64,000 nt of DNA. Source: Paractinoplanes pyxinae (GTDB taxonomy: Bacteria; Actinomycetota; Actinomycetes; Mycobacteriales; Micromonosporaceae). The DNA is taken from NCBI RefSeq assembly GCF_026626335.1, contig NZ_JAPNTZ010000005.1, forward strand, positions 124,001 to 188,000. The letters run 5' to 3'. Shown piece by piece: positions 23,689 through 31,984 of this stretch (position 1 is its first letter; each line of letters opens with the position of its first letter). Both the position numbers and the translations under genes were made by a program. Under the pieces are notes generated by a model. It saw only the letters and a program-made list of their open reading frames with translations. It made no database searches and had not been told where the DNA came from.

Positions 23689-25062
23689 ATGAAACGACCT
23701 GCGGTCACCCTTGCCCTCTGTCTCGCCGCCGCGTTCACCACGCTGCTCGACCAGTCCAGCCTCAACACCGCCGTACCAGCTCTTCGGGCCTCTCTGAGCG
23801 CCGGCGAGGGCTCGATCCAGTGGATCGTCGCGGGCTATTCGCTCACCTTCGGACTGGCCCTCGTGCCCAGTGGCCGGCTCGGCGACGCGCACGGCCGCAA
23901 GTGGCTGTTCGTGGCCGGGATCACACTGTTCAGCAGCGCGGCCATCGTCGCCGGCACGGCACAGGAGGCGTGGGTGGTCGCGGCGGCGCGGCTGCTGCAG
24001 GGCGTCGGGGCGGGCACGGTCAATCCGCAGGTGCTCGGGATCATCCAGGAGACGTTCGAAGGACAGAAACGAACAAGAGCCTTGGGCGCGTACGCCATTG
24101 TGGGCGGCATTGCCGGCGTGATCGGCCCGATCGTGGGCGGCAGCTTGATCGGTGCGCTCGGTGATGCGTACGGCTGGCGCAGTGTGCTTCTGCTCAATGT
24201 GCCGTTCGGATTGATCACGGTGCCGCTGGCGATCCGCTGGTTCCCGCATCACACACCGGCGCGCCGGGAAACAGCCGGCCTCGACCTGCCCGGCCTGGCC
24301 CTGCTCGGCGGCGTGATCCTGTGCCTGCTGCTGCCTTTCACCATGCCGCGGGCCCAGGCGGCTCTCGCGCTCGCGCCGGTGCTGCTCGTCGCCCTGATCG
24401 CCTGGGAACGCCGGTACGCGCGGACCGGCCGGACGCCGATTCTGCTGCCCGCGCTGCTCCGGTCGCGCGGATACCGTACGGGAACGCTCATCGCGACCTT
24501 CCAGTTCGGAGCGGCACTGTCGGCATCGCTGGCCATCACGCTCCATCTGCAGGAGAAGCTGGGCTGGTCGGCGTTGCACGCGGGCCTCACGATGCTGCCC
24601 GGCGCCCTCGGCTTCGCCCTGCTGTCGTCGGTCGGCTGGCGATTCGCCGGCCGTCGCAACATCCTGTGGGCGCTGATCGGATCTTTGATCGCCGTGCTGT
24701 CGTCCATCGCCGTGCTTCATGTCGTGAACGACCAGTGGTTGAGCGTCTCGCTCGCCATCGCTCAATTCGCGAGCGGTGCGGCGTCCGGTCTGATCACTTC
24801 GCCCAACCAAGCGCTCACTTTGATGCACGCGCCGCTCACTTCGGCCGGTCTGGCCGCCGCCTTCCTGCAACTCGCGCAACGCGTGTCGGCCACGATCGGC
24901 ACGGCGGCGGTGGCCGGCGTGGTCCTCGGCGCCGGCGGGCTCGCACCCATCTCGTACGGATTGGGCATTTGCGCAGCCATGCTGGCCGCCGCCGTCGCTG
25001 TGGCCGCCCACGACCTCGTCCGGGACTCGTTGACAAGTTCGTTAAACATATACACCCGATAG
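23689..25062 (+). CDS. MFS transporter of the DHA2 type
   Basis: About 457 residues with 12 to 14 membrane segments. Family motifs are visible: LDQSSLNTAVPALRASL in helix 1 (the DHA2 D-x-x-x-x-N-x-A-x-P pattern), GYSLTFGLALVPSGRLGDAHGRKWLF (motif A) and RLLQGVGAGTVNPQVLGIIQ (motif B). It should export drugs or metabolites using the proton gradient. GTG 23683 is an alternative start; ATG 23689 gives MKRPAVTL. It is divergent from the importer operon and precedes a second importer, so it may remove a toxic product of the monooxygenase pathways. Confidence 0.85.
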   Translation: MKRPAVTLALCLAAAFTTLLDQSSLNTAVPALRASLSAGEGSIQWIVAGYSLTFGLALVPSGRLGDAHGRKWLFVAGITLFSSAAIVAGTAQEAWVVAAARLLQGVGAGTVNPQVLGIIQETFEGQKRTRALGAYAIVGGIAGVIGPIVGGSLIGALGDAYGWRSVLLLNVPFGLITVPLAIRWFPHHTPARRETAGLDLPGLALLGGVILCLLLPFTMPRAQAALALAPVLLVALIAWERRYARTGRTPILLPALLRSRGYRTGTLIATFQFGAALSASLAITLHLQEKLGWSALHAGLTMLPGALGFALLSSVGWRFAGRRNILWALIGSLIAVLSSIAVLHVVNDQWLSVSLAIAQFASGAASGLITSPNQALTLMHAPLTSAGLAAAFLQLAQRVSATIGTAAVAGVVLGAGGLAPISYGLGICAAMLAAAVAVAAHDLVRDSLTSSLNIYTR

Positions 25063-25127
25063 GACTTGAGGGTTTTGCGGTCGCCCACCTAGCGTCATCG
25101 GCAACAGCCCTCCCCGGAAGGACCCTC

Positions 25128-26015
25128 GTGAGTCTTCTGTCCTCGGCTCGCGCGGCGACCGGCCGCCCGAGCGACGAACCGCCGCCACCGGACGACCTGG
25201 TCGTCGTGCCGGCCCGGCACCCGTGGCGCTGGATCGCCGCGGCCGCCGTCCTCGTCCTGGTCGCCCAGTTCCTGCACGGCCTGATCACCAACCCGGGCTG
25301 GGACTGGGGCACCTTCTTCGGCTACTTCTTCGAGAAGTCCGTGATGGACGCGCTGCTCATCACGCTGCAGCTCACCTTCGCGGGCGCCGTGCTCGGCTTC
25401 GCCGGCGGCATCGTGCTGGCCCCGATGCGGCTCAGCAAGAACCCGGTGCTCAAGTCGGTGAGCTGGGGCTTCATCTGGGTCTTCCGCTCGGTGCCGCTGC
25501 TGGTGCAGCTACTCTTCTGGGCCAACCTGGGTTACCTGTACGACCGGTTGCAGATCGGCGTCCCGTTCGGGCCCGGCTTCTTCAGCTTCGAGACGTCCAC
25601 CCTGGTCAGCGCGTTCGGCGCGGCGCTGCTGGGCCTGGCGTTGCACGAGGCCGCGTACGCCGCCGAGATCGTCCGAGCCGGCATCCTTTCGGTCGACTCG
25701 CGGCAGCTCGAGGCGGCCGCCGCGCTCGGCATCCCGCGGTTGCGCCAGTTCCGCCGCATCCTTCTCCCCCAGGCCATGCGGGCGATCCTGCCCAACGCCG
25801 CCAACGAGCTGGTCAACCTGCTCAAGAGCACCTCGGTGGTCTACGTGCTGGCCATCGGCGAGCTGTTCTACCAGGTGCAGGTCATCTACGGCCGCAACGG
25901 GCGGGTCGTGCCGCTGCTGCTGGTCGCGACCGTCTGGTACGTGATCCTGACCGCCGCCCTGTCGGTGCTGCAGCACTACGTCGAGCGGCACTACTCGCGG
26001 GGGTACGTCCGATGA
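25128..26015 (+). CDS. Amino-acid-type ABC transporter permease
   Basis: The 295-residue permease starts at GTG 25128 behind GGAAGGA. After a polar N-terminus and a first membrane helix it has the HisM/GlnP permease core: LLITLQLTFAGAVLGFAGGIVLAPMRLSKN, then FRSVPLLVQLLFWANLG, and the EAA loop EAAAALGIPRLRQFRRILLPQAMRAILPN followed by VNLLKSTSVVYVLAI. Importers of this class take up polar amino acids and related compounds such as cystine. Its stop overlaps the ATPase start (ATGA). Confidence 0.9.
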   Translation: MSLLSSARAATGRPSDEPPPPDDLVVVPARHPWRWIAAAAVLVLVAQFLHGLITNPGWDWGTFFGYFFEKSVMDALLITLQLTFAGAVLGFAGGIVLAPMRLSKNPVLKSVSWGFIWVFRSVPLLVQLLFWANLGYLYDRLQIGVPFGPGFFSFETSTLVSAFGAALLGLALHEAAYAAEIVRAGILSVDSRQLEAAAALGIPRLRQFRRILLPQAMRAILPNAANELVNLLKSTSVVYVLAIGELFYQVQVIYGRNGRVVPLLLVATVWYVILTAALSVLQHYVERHYSRGYVR

Positions 26016-26746
26016 TTGAGCTGACCGGTGTCACCAAGTCCTTCGGCACGCTCGAGGTGCTGCACGACGTCGACCTGACCGTCCCGGCCGGCAGCGTCAC
26101 CGTGATCATCGGGCCCTCCGGCTCGGGCAAGTCGACGCTGCTGCGCTGCATCAACCACCTCGAGAAGGTGGACCGCGGCCGGGTCCGCGTCGACGGCGAG
26201 CTGATCGGTTACCGCCGGGTCGGCAACAAGCTGCACGAGTTGAGCGAACGACACATCCTCAAGCAGCGGGCGAACATCGGCTTCGTCTTCCAGACGTTCA
26301 ACCTCTTCCCGCACATGACCGCGTTGCAGAACGTGCTCGAAGCGGTGGGCAAGCAGGCCGAGCCGCGCGGCCGCGAACTGCTGGCCCGGGTCGGGCTGGC
26401 CGACAAGGTCGACGCGTACCCCCGTCAGCTGTCCGGCGGGCAGCAGCAGCGGGTGGCGATCGCCCGCGCTCTGGCGCTCGACCCGAAGCTGGTGCTGTTC
26501 GACGAACCCACGTCCGCCCTCGACCCCGAACTGGTGGGCGAGGTGCTCGACGTGATGCGTGACCTGGCCCAAGCCGGCACCACCATGGTCGTCGTCACCC
26601 ACGAGATCGGCTTCGCCCGCGAAGTGGCCGACACCGTCGTCTTCCTCGACGAGGGCCGCCTGGTCGAACAAGGCCCGCCGTCCGAGGTCCTGGACAACCC
26701 CCAGCACGAACGGACCAGGGCATTCCTGTCCAAGGTCCTGGTCTGA
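26012..26746 (+). CDS. Amino-acid-type ABC transporter ATP-binding protein
   Basis: The 244-residue ATPase is of the GlnQ/HisP type: Walker A GPSGSGKS, the Q-loop in FVFQTFNLFPHMTALQNV, signature LSGGQQQR, Walker B LVLFDEPTSALDPE and switch histidine VVVTHEIGFA. A 9-residue RRVGNKLHE stretch before the Q-loop is characteristic of the branch that serves LLM-associated importers. It is translationally coupled to the permease gene. A 45-nt gap then precedes the binding-protein gene. Confidence 0.92.
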   Translation: MIELTGVTKSFGTLEVLHDVDLTVPAGSVTVIIGPSGSGKSTLLRCINHLEKVDRGRVRVDGELIGYRRVGNKLHELSERHILKQRANIGFVFQTFNLFPHMTALQNVLEAVGKQAEPRGRELLARVGLADKVDAYPRQLSGGQQQRVAIARALALDPKLVLFDEPTSALDPELVGEVLDVMRDLAQAGTTMVVVTHEIGFAREVADTVVFLDEGRLVEQGPPSEVLDNPQHERTRAFLSKVLV

Positions 26747-26791
26747 CCGCCTCCCCACCCTTTGGCACCGCCCCTTCTTCAGGAGAAACAC

Positions 26792-27778
26792 ATGCGTAGA
26801 AGAACCGTCCTGCTGGCCGCCGCGCTCACGTCCGGGCTCGTTGCGATCGCCGGCTGCTCCGCCCCGGAGGAGGCACCGAAGGCCGCTGCCGCCATCGACA
26901 CCGACACGGGTCAGACCGTGAAGATCAACGACGGTCCCGATCAGCAGCGCATCGTGCCGGCCAAGGTCGACGCCATCGCCAACCTGGTTCCCGAGGCCAT
27001 CCGTACGAAGGGCAAGCTCACGGTCGGCGTCGGGGCGGCCGGTGCGGGCTTCCCGCCCCTGGCGTTCACCGCCACCGACAACAAGACGCTCATCGGCAGC
27101 GAGCCCGACATCGCGGTGGCCGTGGCCGGCGTACTGGGCCTGGAACCTGACCTTCAGAACACCAGCTGGGAGAACCTGTTCATCGGGCTCGACAGCGGCA
27201 AGTACGACCTGGGCGCCTCGAACATCACCGTCACCGAGGAACGCAAGCAGAAGTACGACTTCGCCACCTACCGCAAGGACGAGCTCGCCTTCGAGGCCAA
27301 GAAGGGCAGCGGCTGGAAGGTGACCGGCCCGAAGGACGTGGCCGGCAAGAAGATCGCCGTCGGCTCCGGCACCAACCAGGAGAAGATCCTCGTCGAGTGG
27401 AGCGAGGAGGCCGTCAAGCAGGGCCTGCCCAAGGTCGACATCAAGTACTACCAGACCAACCAGGCGACCTACCTGGCCCTCGGGTCGGGCGCGATCGACG
27501 GCTACCTCGGGCCCAACCCGACCTCGGCCTACCACGTGGCCACGGCCGGGCAGACCGAGATCGTCGGCACCTACTCCGGGGCCGGCTCCACGCTGCAGGG
27601 CAAGATCGCGATCACCACGAAGAAGGGCAGCGGGCTGGTCGAGGCGTACGCCGCGGCGATCAACGAGCTGATCAAGTCGGGCGACTACCAGAAGATCCTG
27701 GACCGCTGGAACCTGGCCAACGAGACCGTGGACACCTCCGAGATCAACCCGCCCGGCCTGCCGATCGAGGGGAAGTAA
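26792..27778 (+). CDS. Amino-acid-type ABC substrate-binding lipoprotein
   Basis: The 328-residue lipoprotein has an RRR-containing signal peptide with lipobox AIAGC. The SBP family 3 body follows: GKLTVGVGAAGAGFPPLAFTATDNKTLIGSEPDIAVAVAGVLG, then FIGLDSGKYDLGASNITVTEERKQKYDF, GPKDVAGKKIAVGSGTNQEKIL and AYAAAINELIKSGDYQKILDRWNL. It presents substrate to the permease. ATG 26792 follows AGGAGA. Linked to two luciferase-like monooxygenases, it probably binds a sulfur- or nitrogen-containing small molecule, by analogy with loci for sulfonate or cystine-like uptake. Confidence 0.9.
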   Translation: MRRRTVLLAAALTSGLVAIAGCSAPEEAPKAAAAIDTDTGQTVKINDGPDQQRIVPAKVDAIANLVPEAIRTKGKLTVGVGAAGAGFPPLAFTATDNKTLIGSEPDIAVAVAGVLGLEPDLQNTSWENLFIGLDSGKYDLGASNITVTEERKQKYDFATYRKDELAFEAKKGSGWKVTGPKDVAGKKIAVGSGTNQEKILVEWSEEAVKQGLPKVDIKYYQTNQATYLALGSGAIDGYLGPNPTSAYHVATAGQTEIVGTYSGAGSTLQGKIAITTKKGSGLVEAYAAAINELIKSGDYQKILDRWNLANETVDTSEINPPGLPIEGK

Positions 27779-27781
27779 CCC

Positions 27782-28891
27782 ATGCCGAATCTGCATCTGG
27801 CCGTCGCTCTGGACGGCGCGGGCTGGCATCCCGCCGCCTGGCGCGAACAAGAAGCGCAACCGGCGGACATCTTCACCGCTCGTTACTGGACAGGTCTGGT
27901 CGCCGAGGCCGAGGCGGGCAAGCTCGACTTCGTCACCATCGAGGACGCGCTGGGCGTGCAGAGCGACGACCCGGCTCACGTGCAGGGGCGGCTGGACGCC
28001 GTGCTCATCGCCTCCCGGGTTGCTCCACTCACACACAACATCGGCCTGGTGCCGACCGCGACCGTCACCCACACCGAGCCGTTCCACATCTCCAAGGCGA
28101 TCGCCACGCTCGACTACGTGAGCCGGGGCCGGGCCGGCTGGCGGGTGCAGCTTTCGGCGCGGTCGAACGAGGCCGCGCACTTCGGCCGGCGGCAGATCCC
28201 GGCGCTCGATCCCGCGAACCTGGACCAGCAGGTGGTCGCCGATCTGTTCGACGAGGCCGCCGACTACGTAGAGGCGGTGCGGCGGCTCTGGGACAGCTGG
28301 GAGGACGACGCCGAGATCCGCGACGCCGCCACCGGACGGTTCATCGACCGCGACAAGGTTCACTACGTGAACTTCGAGGGCCGGTTCTTCTCGGTGAAAG
28401 GCCCTTCCATCACGCCGCGGCCGCCGCAGGGCCAGCCGGTCGTGACCGCGCTCGGCCACGCCGAGATCCCCTACCGGTTCGCCTCACGCGCGGCCGACGT
28501 CGCGTATGTGACGCCGACGGATGTGGACAACGCCCGGCAGATCGTCGGTCAGGTCGACGTGAAACACGTCTTCGGAGACCTGGTGGTCTTCCTCGAGCCG
28601 ACCTCGCCGGGCTTCACGGTCGAGCCGTTCACGTCGGACGCCGCGGTCTTTTCCGGTACGCCGTCACAACTCGCCGACTTGCTGCTGGAGTGGCAGGCGG
28701 CCGGGCTCACCGGCTTCCGGCTGCGCCCCGGGCGGCTGCCGGCCGACCTGCGCGGGATCACTCGGGGGCTGGTCCCCGAGCTTCGGTCGCGCGGCGTTTT
28801 CCGTACGGAGTACGAGGCGTCCACCCTGCGCGGCCTGCTCGGTCTTCCACGGCCGGCCAACCGCTACGCCGAAGGAGCCCGCGTTGCCTAA
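27782..28891 (+). CDS. LLM class flavin-dependent oxidoreductase
   Basis: The 369-residue luciferase-like monooxygenase begins PNLHLAVALDGAGWHPAAWRE, has the conserved-type segments KLDFVTIEDALG, PLTHNIGLVPTATVTHTEPFHISKAIATLDYVSRGRAGWRVQ and a C-terminal SRGVFRTEYEASTLRGLLGL. The last motif also closes the next gene product (FRTEYSGPTLRDHLGL), so the two are related proteins. It starts 3 nt after the binding-protein stop and overlaps the next gene by 8 nt. Reduced flavin must come from elsewhere, as no reductase is encoded nearby. Confidence 0.87.
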   Translation: MPNLHLAVALDGAGWHPAAWREQEAQPADIFTARYWTGLVAEAEAGKLDFVTIEDALGVQSDDPAHVQGRLDAVLIASRVAPLTHNIGLVPTATVTHTEPFHISKAIATLDYVSRGRAGWRVQLSARSNEAAHFGRRQIPALDPANLDQQVVADLFDEAADYVEAVRRLWDSWEDDAEIRDAATGRFIDRDKVHYVNFEGRFFSVKGPSITPRPPQGQPVVTALGHAEIPYRFASRAADVAYVTPTDVDNARQIVGQVDVKHVFGDLVVFLEPTSPGFTVEPFTSDAAVFSGTPSQLADLLLEWQAAGLTGFRLRPGRLPADLRGITRGLVPELRSRGVFRTEYEASTLRGLLGLPRPANRYAEGARVA

Positions 28892-30242
28892 GCAGATCCA
28901 CCTCGCCGCGCACTTCCCCGGCGTCAACAACACCACCGTCTGGAGCGACCCGGCGGCCGGCAGCCACATCGAATTTGACTCCTTCGTCAAGTTGGCCCAG
29001 ACGGCCGAGCGCGCCAAGTTCGACTTCTTCTTCCTGGCCGAGGGCCTGCGTCTGCGCGAGCAGGGCGGGCAGATCTACGACCTGGACGTGGTCGGGCGGC
29101 CGGACACGTTCACCGTGCTGGCCGCGCTGGCCGCCGTCACCACCCACCTCGGGCTGGCCGGCACCATCAACTCCACCTTCAACGAGCCGTACGAGGTGGC
29201 CCGGCAGTTCGCCAGCCTCGACCACCTCTCCGACGGGCGGGCCGCCTGGAACGTCGTCACCTCGTGGGACGCGTTCACCGGCGAGAACTTCCGGCGCGGC
29301 GGCTTCCTGGCCGAAGGTGACCGGTACACGCGGGCGACGCAGTTCCTCGAGACGGCCAAGGAACTCTTCGACTCATGGCCGGCCGACGCGATCGCGGCCG
29401 ACAAGGCGAACGGCGTGTTCCTGCGCGATCCGCACGCCGGCGAGTTCCGGCACACCGACCAGCACTTCGACATCGCGGGCCGGTTCAACGTGCCGCGCAG
29501 CCCGCAGGGCCGCCCGGTGATCCTGCAGGCCGGCGACTCCGACGCGGGCCGCGAGTTCGCCGCGGCCACCGCCGACGCCATCTTCAGCCGGCACGGCACG
29601 CTCCAAGAGGGCCAGAAGTTCTACGCCGACGTCAAAGGCCGCCTAGCGACGTACGGCCGTGAGCGCGACGAACTGCTCGTCCTGCCCGCGGCGACGTTCG
29701 TTCTGGGCGACACGGACACAGACGCGCAAGAGAAAGCGCGCATCGTGCGCAAGCAGCAGGTCAGCGGGGCCACCGCGATCAAGTTCCTCGAGCAGCTGTG
29801 GAACCGGGACCTTTCCGCGTACGACCCCGACGGCCCGCTGCCGGAAGTCGACCCCGACGTGTCCGACCAGCACATCGCCCGCGGCCGGGCCAGCGTCCGC
29901 ATGCACCGCGACCCGATCGCGGTGGCCAACGAGTGGCGCGAGCGGGCCACCGCCGAGAAGCTGTCGATCCGCGAGCTCATCATCGAAGTCACCGGGCGGC
30001 AGACGTTCATCGGCTCGGCCACCACGGTCGCCGACTCGATCAACGAGCTCGTGCAGCAGGACGCCAGCGACGGCTTCATCCTGGTCCCGCACGTAACCCC
30101 GGGTGGTCTCGACGAGTTCGCCGACACGGTGGTTCCCCTCCTGCAGGAACGCGGCGTCTTCCGCACCGAGTACTCCGGCCCCACCCTGCGCGACCACCTG
30201 GGCCTGGCCGTGCCCGACCGCCCCATCCGCGAGGTGGCGTGA
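28884..30242 (+). CDS. NtaA/DmoA-family FMN-dependent monooxygenase
   Basis: The 452-residue protein starts at TTG 28884 behind GAAGGAG. It has the NtaA/SnaA/DszA layout: PKQIHLAAHFPGVNNTTVW, ERAKFDFFFLAEGLRLREQGGQIYDLDVVGRPDTFT, LSDGRAAWNVVTSWD and RPVILQAGDSDAGREFAA. The family includes nitrilotriacetate, dimethyl sulfide and dibenzothiophene sulfone monooxygenases. A role in splitting an imported organosulfur or aminopolycarboxylate substrate is plausible but unproven. The stop overlaps the start of micro-ORF 30242-30295. Confidence 0.88.
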   Translation: MPKQIHLAAHFPGVNNTTVWSDPAAGSHIEFDSFVKLAQTAERAKFDFFFLAEGLRLREQGGQIYDLDVVGRPDTFTVLAALAAVTTHLGLAGTINSTFNEPYEVARQFASLDHLSDGRAAWNVVTSWDAFTGENFRRGGFLAEGDRYTRATQFLETAKELFDSWPADAIAADKANGVFLRDPHAGEFRHTDQHFDIAGRFNVPRSPQGRPVILQAGDSDAGREFAAATADAIFSRHGTLQEGQKFYADVKGRLATYGRERDELLVLPAATFVLGDTDTDAQEKARIVRKQQVSGATAIKFLEQLWNRDLSAYDPDGPLPEVDPDVSDQHIARGRASVRMHRDPIAVANEWRERATAEKLSIRELIIEVTGRQTFIGSATTVADSINELVQQDASDGFILVPHVTPGGLDEFADTVVPLLQERGVFRTEYSGPTLRDHLGLAVPDRPIREVA

Positions 30243-30295
30243 TGAGGACGCCGACGGGCGGAGACCACTACGGGCCGGTCGAGGTGGTCCGATGA
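30242..30295 (+). other. Junction-filling micro-ORF, 17 codons
   Basis: The ATG overlaps the monooxygenase stop (TGATG), and the TGA overlaps the GNAT ATG (ATGA). The product is MRTPTGGDHYGPVEVVR. Its 3' end, GTCGAGGTGGTCCGATGA, resembles the end of the upstream gene, CGCGAGGTGGCGTGATGA, so the ribosome binding site appears duplicated. Confidence 0.45.
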
Positions 30296-31050
30296 CGGCC
30301 GTCTCGTCGTCCACCAACCTGGACGGCAGCCAGCCCCGACGGGAACGCGTTGCCGACAACCTCGGCGGCGCCGAGTACGCCGTTCTGGACAATGCGGTCT
30401 GGGAGTCGTTGCGGGGCACCCACTCGCGGTTCGCTCAGTTCTACGGCCGGGCGGTGCGGTATCAGGTCGACGTGGCGCCGTTCCATGCGTTGGAGGACCC
30501 GGAGGATCCGCAGGCCTGGGCCGACCTCGCCGAGCTGACCGGTCCGGCCGCCGAGGTGGCGGTGGCCGGACCGGTCCCGGCGGAGCACCCCGGCTGGCAG
30601 CTAGCCGGCGAGGTAGGCGGGGTGCAGCTCGTGGACGAGTCGTTGCGCGCCGAGCCGTTCCCCGAGGCACGGCTGCTGGGCCCGCCCGACGTGCCGGAGA
30701 TCCTGGACCTGATCGAGCGCACCCAGCCCGGCCCGTTCCGGCAACGAACGATCGAGCTTGGCACGTATCTGGGCGTACGGCGCGAGGGCAGGCTCATCGC
30801 GATGGCCGGCGAGCGCCTGCACCCGCCGGGCTGGACTGAGATCAGCGCCGTCTGCACCGACCCGGCCCACCGCGGCCAGGGCTTGGCCACCCGCCTCGTG
30901 CGCGCGGTCGCCGCCGGCATCCGCGACCGCGGCGAGATCCCGTTCCTGCACACGTCGGCCGCCAACACGAACGCCATCCGCCTGTACGAGTCGATCGGCT
31001 TCCGCCTGCGCAAACGAACAACCTTCGCCCTGTACAAAAGCGCACTCTGA
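30292..31050 (+). CDS. GNAT family N-acetyltransferase
   Basis: The 252-residue protein carries a C-terminal GNAT domain: LGVRREGRLIAMAGERLHPPGWTEISAVCTDPAHRGQGLATRLVRAV contains the acetyl-CoA pyrophosphate loop (HRGQGLA), and the end ANTNAIRLYESIGFRLRKRT is motif B. The FR47-like arrangement suggests acetylation of an amino group on a small molecule or amino acid. As the last gene of the importer/monooxygenase operon it may modify the released product or a toxic intermediate. ATG 30292 is bridged to the preceding gene by a micro-ORF. Confidence 0.85.
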   Translation: MTAVSSSTNLDGSQPRRERVADNLGGAEYAVLDNAVWESLRGTHSRFAQFYGRAVRYQVDVAPFHALEDPEDPQAWADLAELTGPAAEVAVAGPVPAEHPGWQLAGEVGGVQLVDESLRAEPFPEARLLGPPDVPEILDLIERTQPGPFRQRTIELGTYLGVRREGRLIAMAGERLHPPGWTEISAVCTDPAHRGQGLATRLVRAVAAGIRDRGEIPFLHTSAANTNAIRLYESIGFRLRKRTTFALYKSAL

Positions 31051-31064
31051 TCGCTTGCGCCAAC

Positions 31065-31238
31065 AACGCTCACTCGTTGAGCGTTCGCGCAGCAACGCTC
31101 ACTCAGTGAGCGAACGCGCAACAACGCTCACTCAGTGAGCGAACGCGCAACAACGCTCACTCAGTGAGCGAACGCGCAACAACGCTCACTCAGTGAGCGA
31201 ACGCGCAGCAACGCTCACTCGCTGAGCGCTCCGGGCGG
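31065..31238. repeat. Six-unit 29-bp palindromic tandem array
   Basis: Units start at 31065, 31094, 31123, 31152, 31181 and 31210, exactly 29 bp apart. The four to five central copies hold CGCTCACTCAGTGAGCG, an 8-bp-arm dyad around one base, followed by an AACGCGCA spacer; the outer copies are diverged. The array lies between convergent genes, so each unit can fold as a hairpin and the whole may act as a bidirectional terminator. There are no unique spacers, so it is not a CRISPR. Confidence 0.9.
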
Positions 31239-31285
31239 GGCGGTCGGCGAGTGAGCGTTTGCGATGAGCGTTGATGAGCGAACGG

Positions 31286-31984
31286 TCAGACTCGGGACAG
31301 GGCGCGGTCGCTGACGATGCACTGCATGCCGAACTGGCGGGCCCGGCGGATGGCGAAGTCCGTGAGGCCCGGGTCGTCGGCGTAGTCCAGCGCGTACAGG
31401 TCTAGTTCGAGCCGCAGCAGCTGCTCGGCGATCTGGGCGTGGAACTCCAGCACGTCGGGCGGCCACGGGGCGTAGCCGTCCTCGGTCCAGCGGGCCGAGA
31501 ACGACTCGAACACCACGCCGTCGACCAGTTCGGCCAGCCGGGGCAGCATGCCGAAGCCGCGGTTGGCCAGGATGTACGCCGACTCCGACACCGCCCGCAC
31601 GGCCGCGACCAGGGTGAGCAGGTGCGGCACGTCCTCGGGGAAGGTCAGCTCGACGTTGAGCGTGTCCAGGAACAGCCCGTCGAACCCAGCCGCCAGCGCC
31701 GCCCGGGCCTGCCCGACCACGTGCGACACCCAGCCGGGATGGTCCACGTGCACGAACTTGCCGCCCCAGTCGGGGTTCACCTCGACGCGCTGCCAGTCGG
31801 CGGGCGGCCCGGTGTCCTCGGACAGGGTCAGGTAGGCCAGGCAGTGCACGCCCTTGCCTTTGAGGTACGCGATCTCCTCGGCGTTGTAGAAGTCGGGCTG
31901 CAGCACCACGCGGGGATATTCGGCCAGCTCCAGCAGTTTGCCGTTGCCGTAGTAGAAGCAGATCGGCGCGCGTTCCTCGGTCAT
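31286..31984 (-). CDS. GH114-like (TM1410-type) putative glycosidase, cytoplasmic
   Basis: The 232-residue protein is a single-domain barrel of the endo-alpha-1,4-polygalactosaminidase type. It shows FYYGNGKLLELAEYPRVVLQPDFYNAEEI, GVHCLAYLTLSE, the conserved acidic segment AALAAGFDGLFLDTLNVE (the DGxxLDT motif), and ILANRGFGMLPRLAELVDGVVFESFSARW. No signal peptide is present, unlike the related lipoprotein at 34252-35271. It ends the exopolysaccharide operon and overlaps the epimerase gene (ATGA). A cytoplasmic member is odd; it may act on lipid-linked or aberrant oligomers or have lost export. Confidence 0.7.
   Translation of the reverse strand: MTEERAPICFYYGNGKLLELAEYPRVVLQPDFYNAEEIAYLKGKGVHCLAYLTLSEDTGPPADWQRVEVNPDWGGKFVHVDHPGWVSHVVGQARAALAAGFDGLFLDTLNVELTFPEDVPHLLTLVAAVRAVSESAYILANRGFGMLPRLAELVDGVVFESFSARWTEDGYAPWPPDVLEFHAQIAEQLLRLELDLYALDYADDPGLTDFAIRRARQFGMQCIVSDRALSRV

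Noticed and set aside
21991..25011. 1006-residue version of the binding protein
   Set aside because: The N-terminal 470 residues are antisense to the MFS gene and low-complexity. The lipoprotein signal peptide, lipobox and ribosome binding site place the start at 23595.
31065..31238. Possible CRISPR array (regular 29-bp repeats)
   Set aside because: Units abut with no unique spacers, the repeat itself is a self-complementary hairpin, and no cas gene is nearby.
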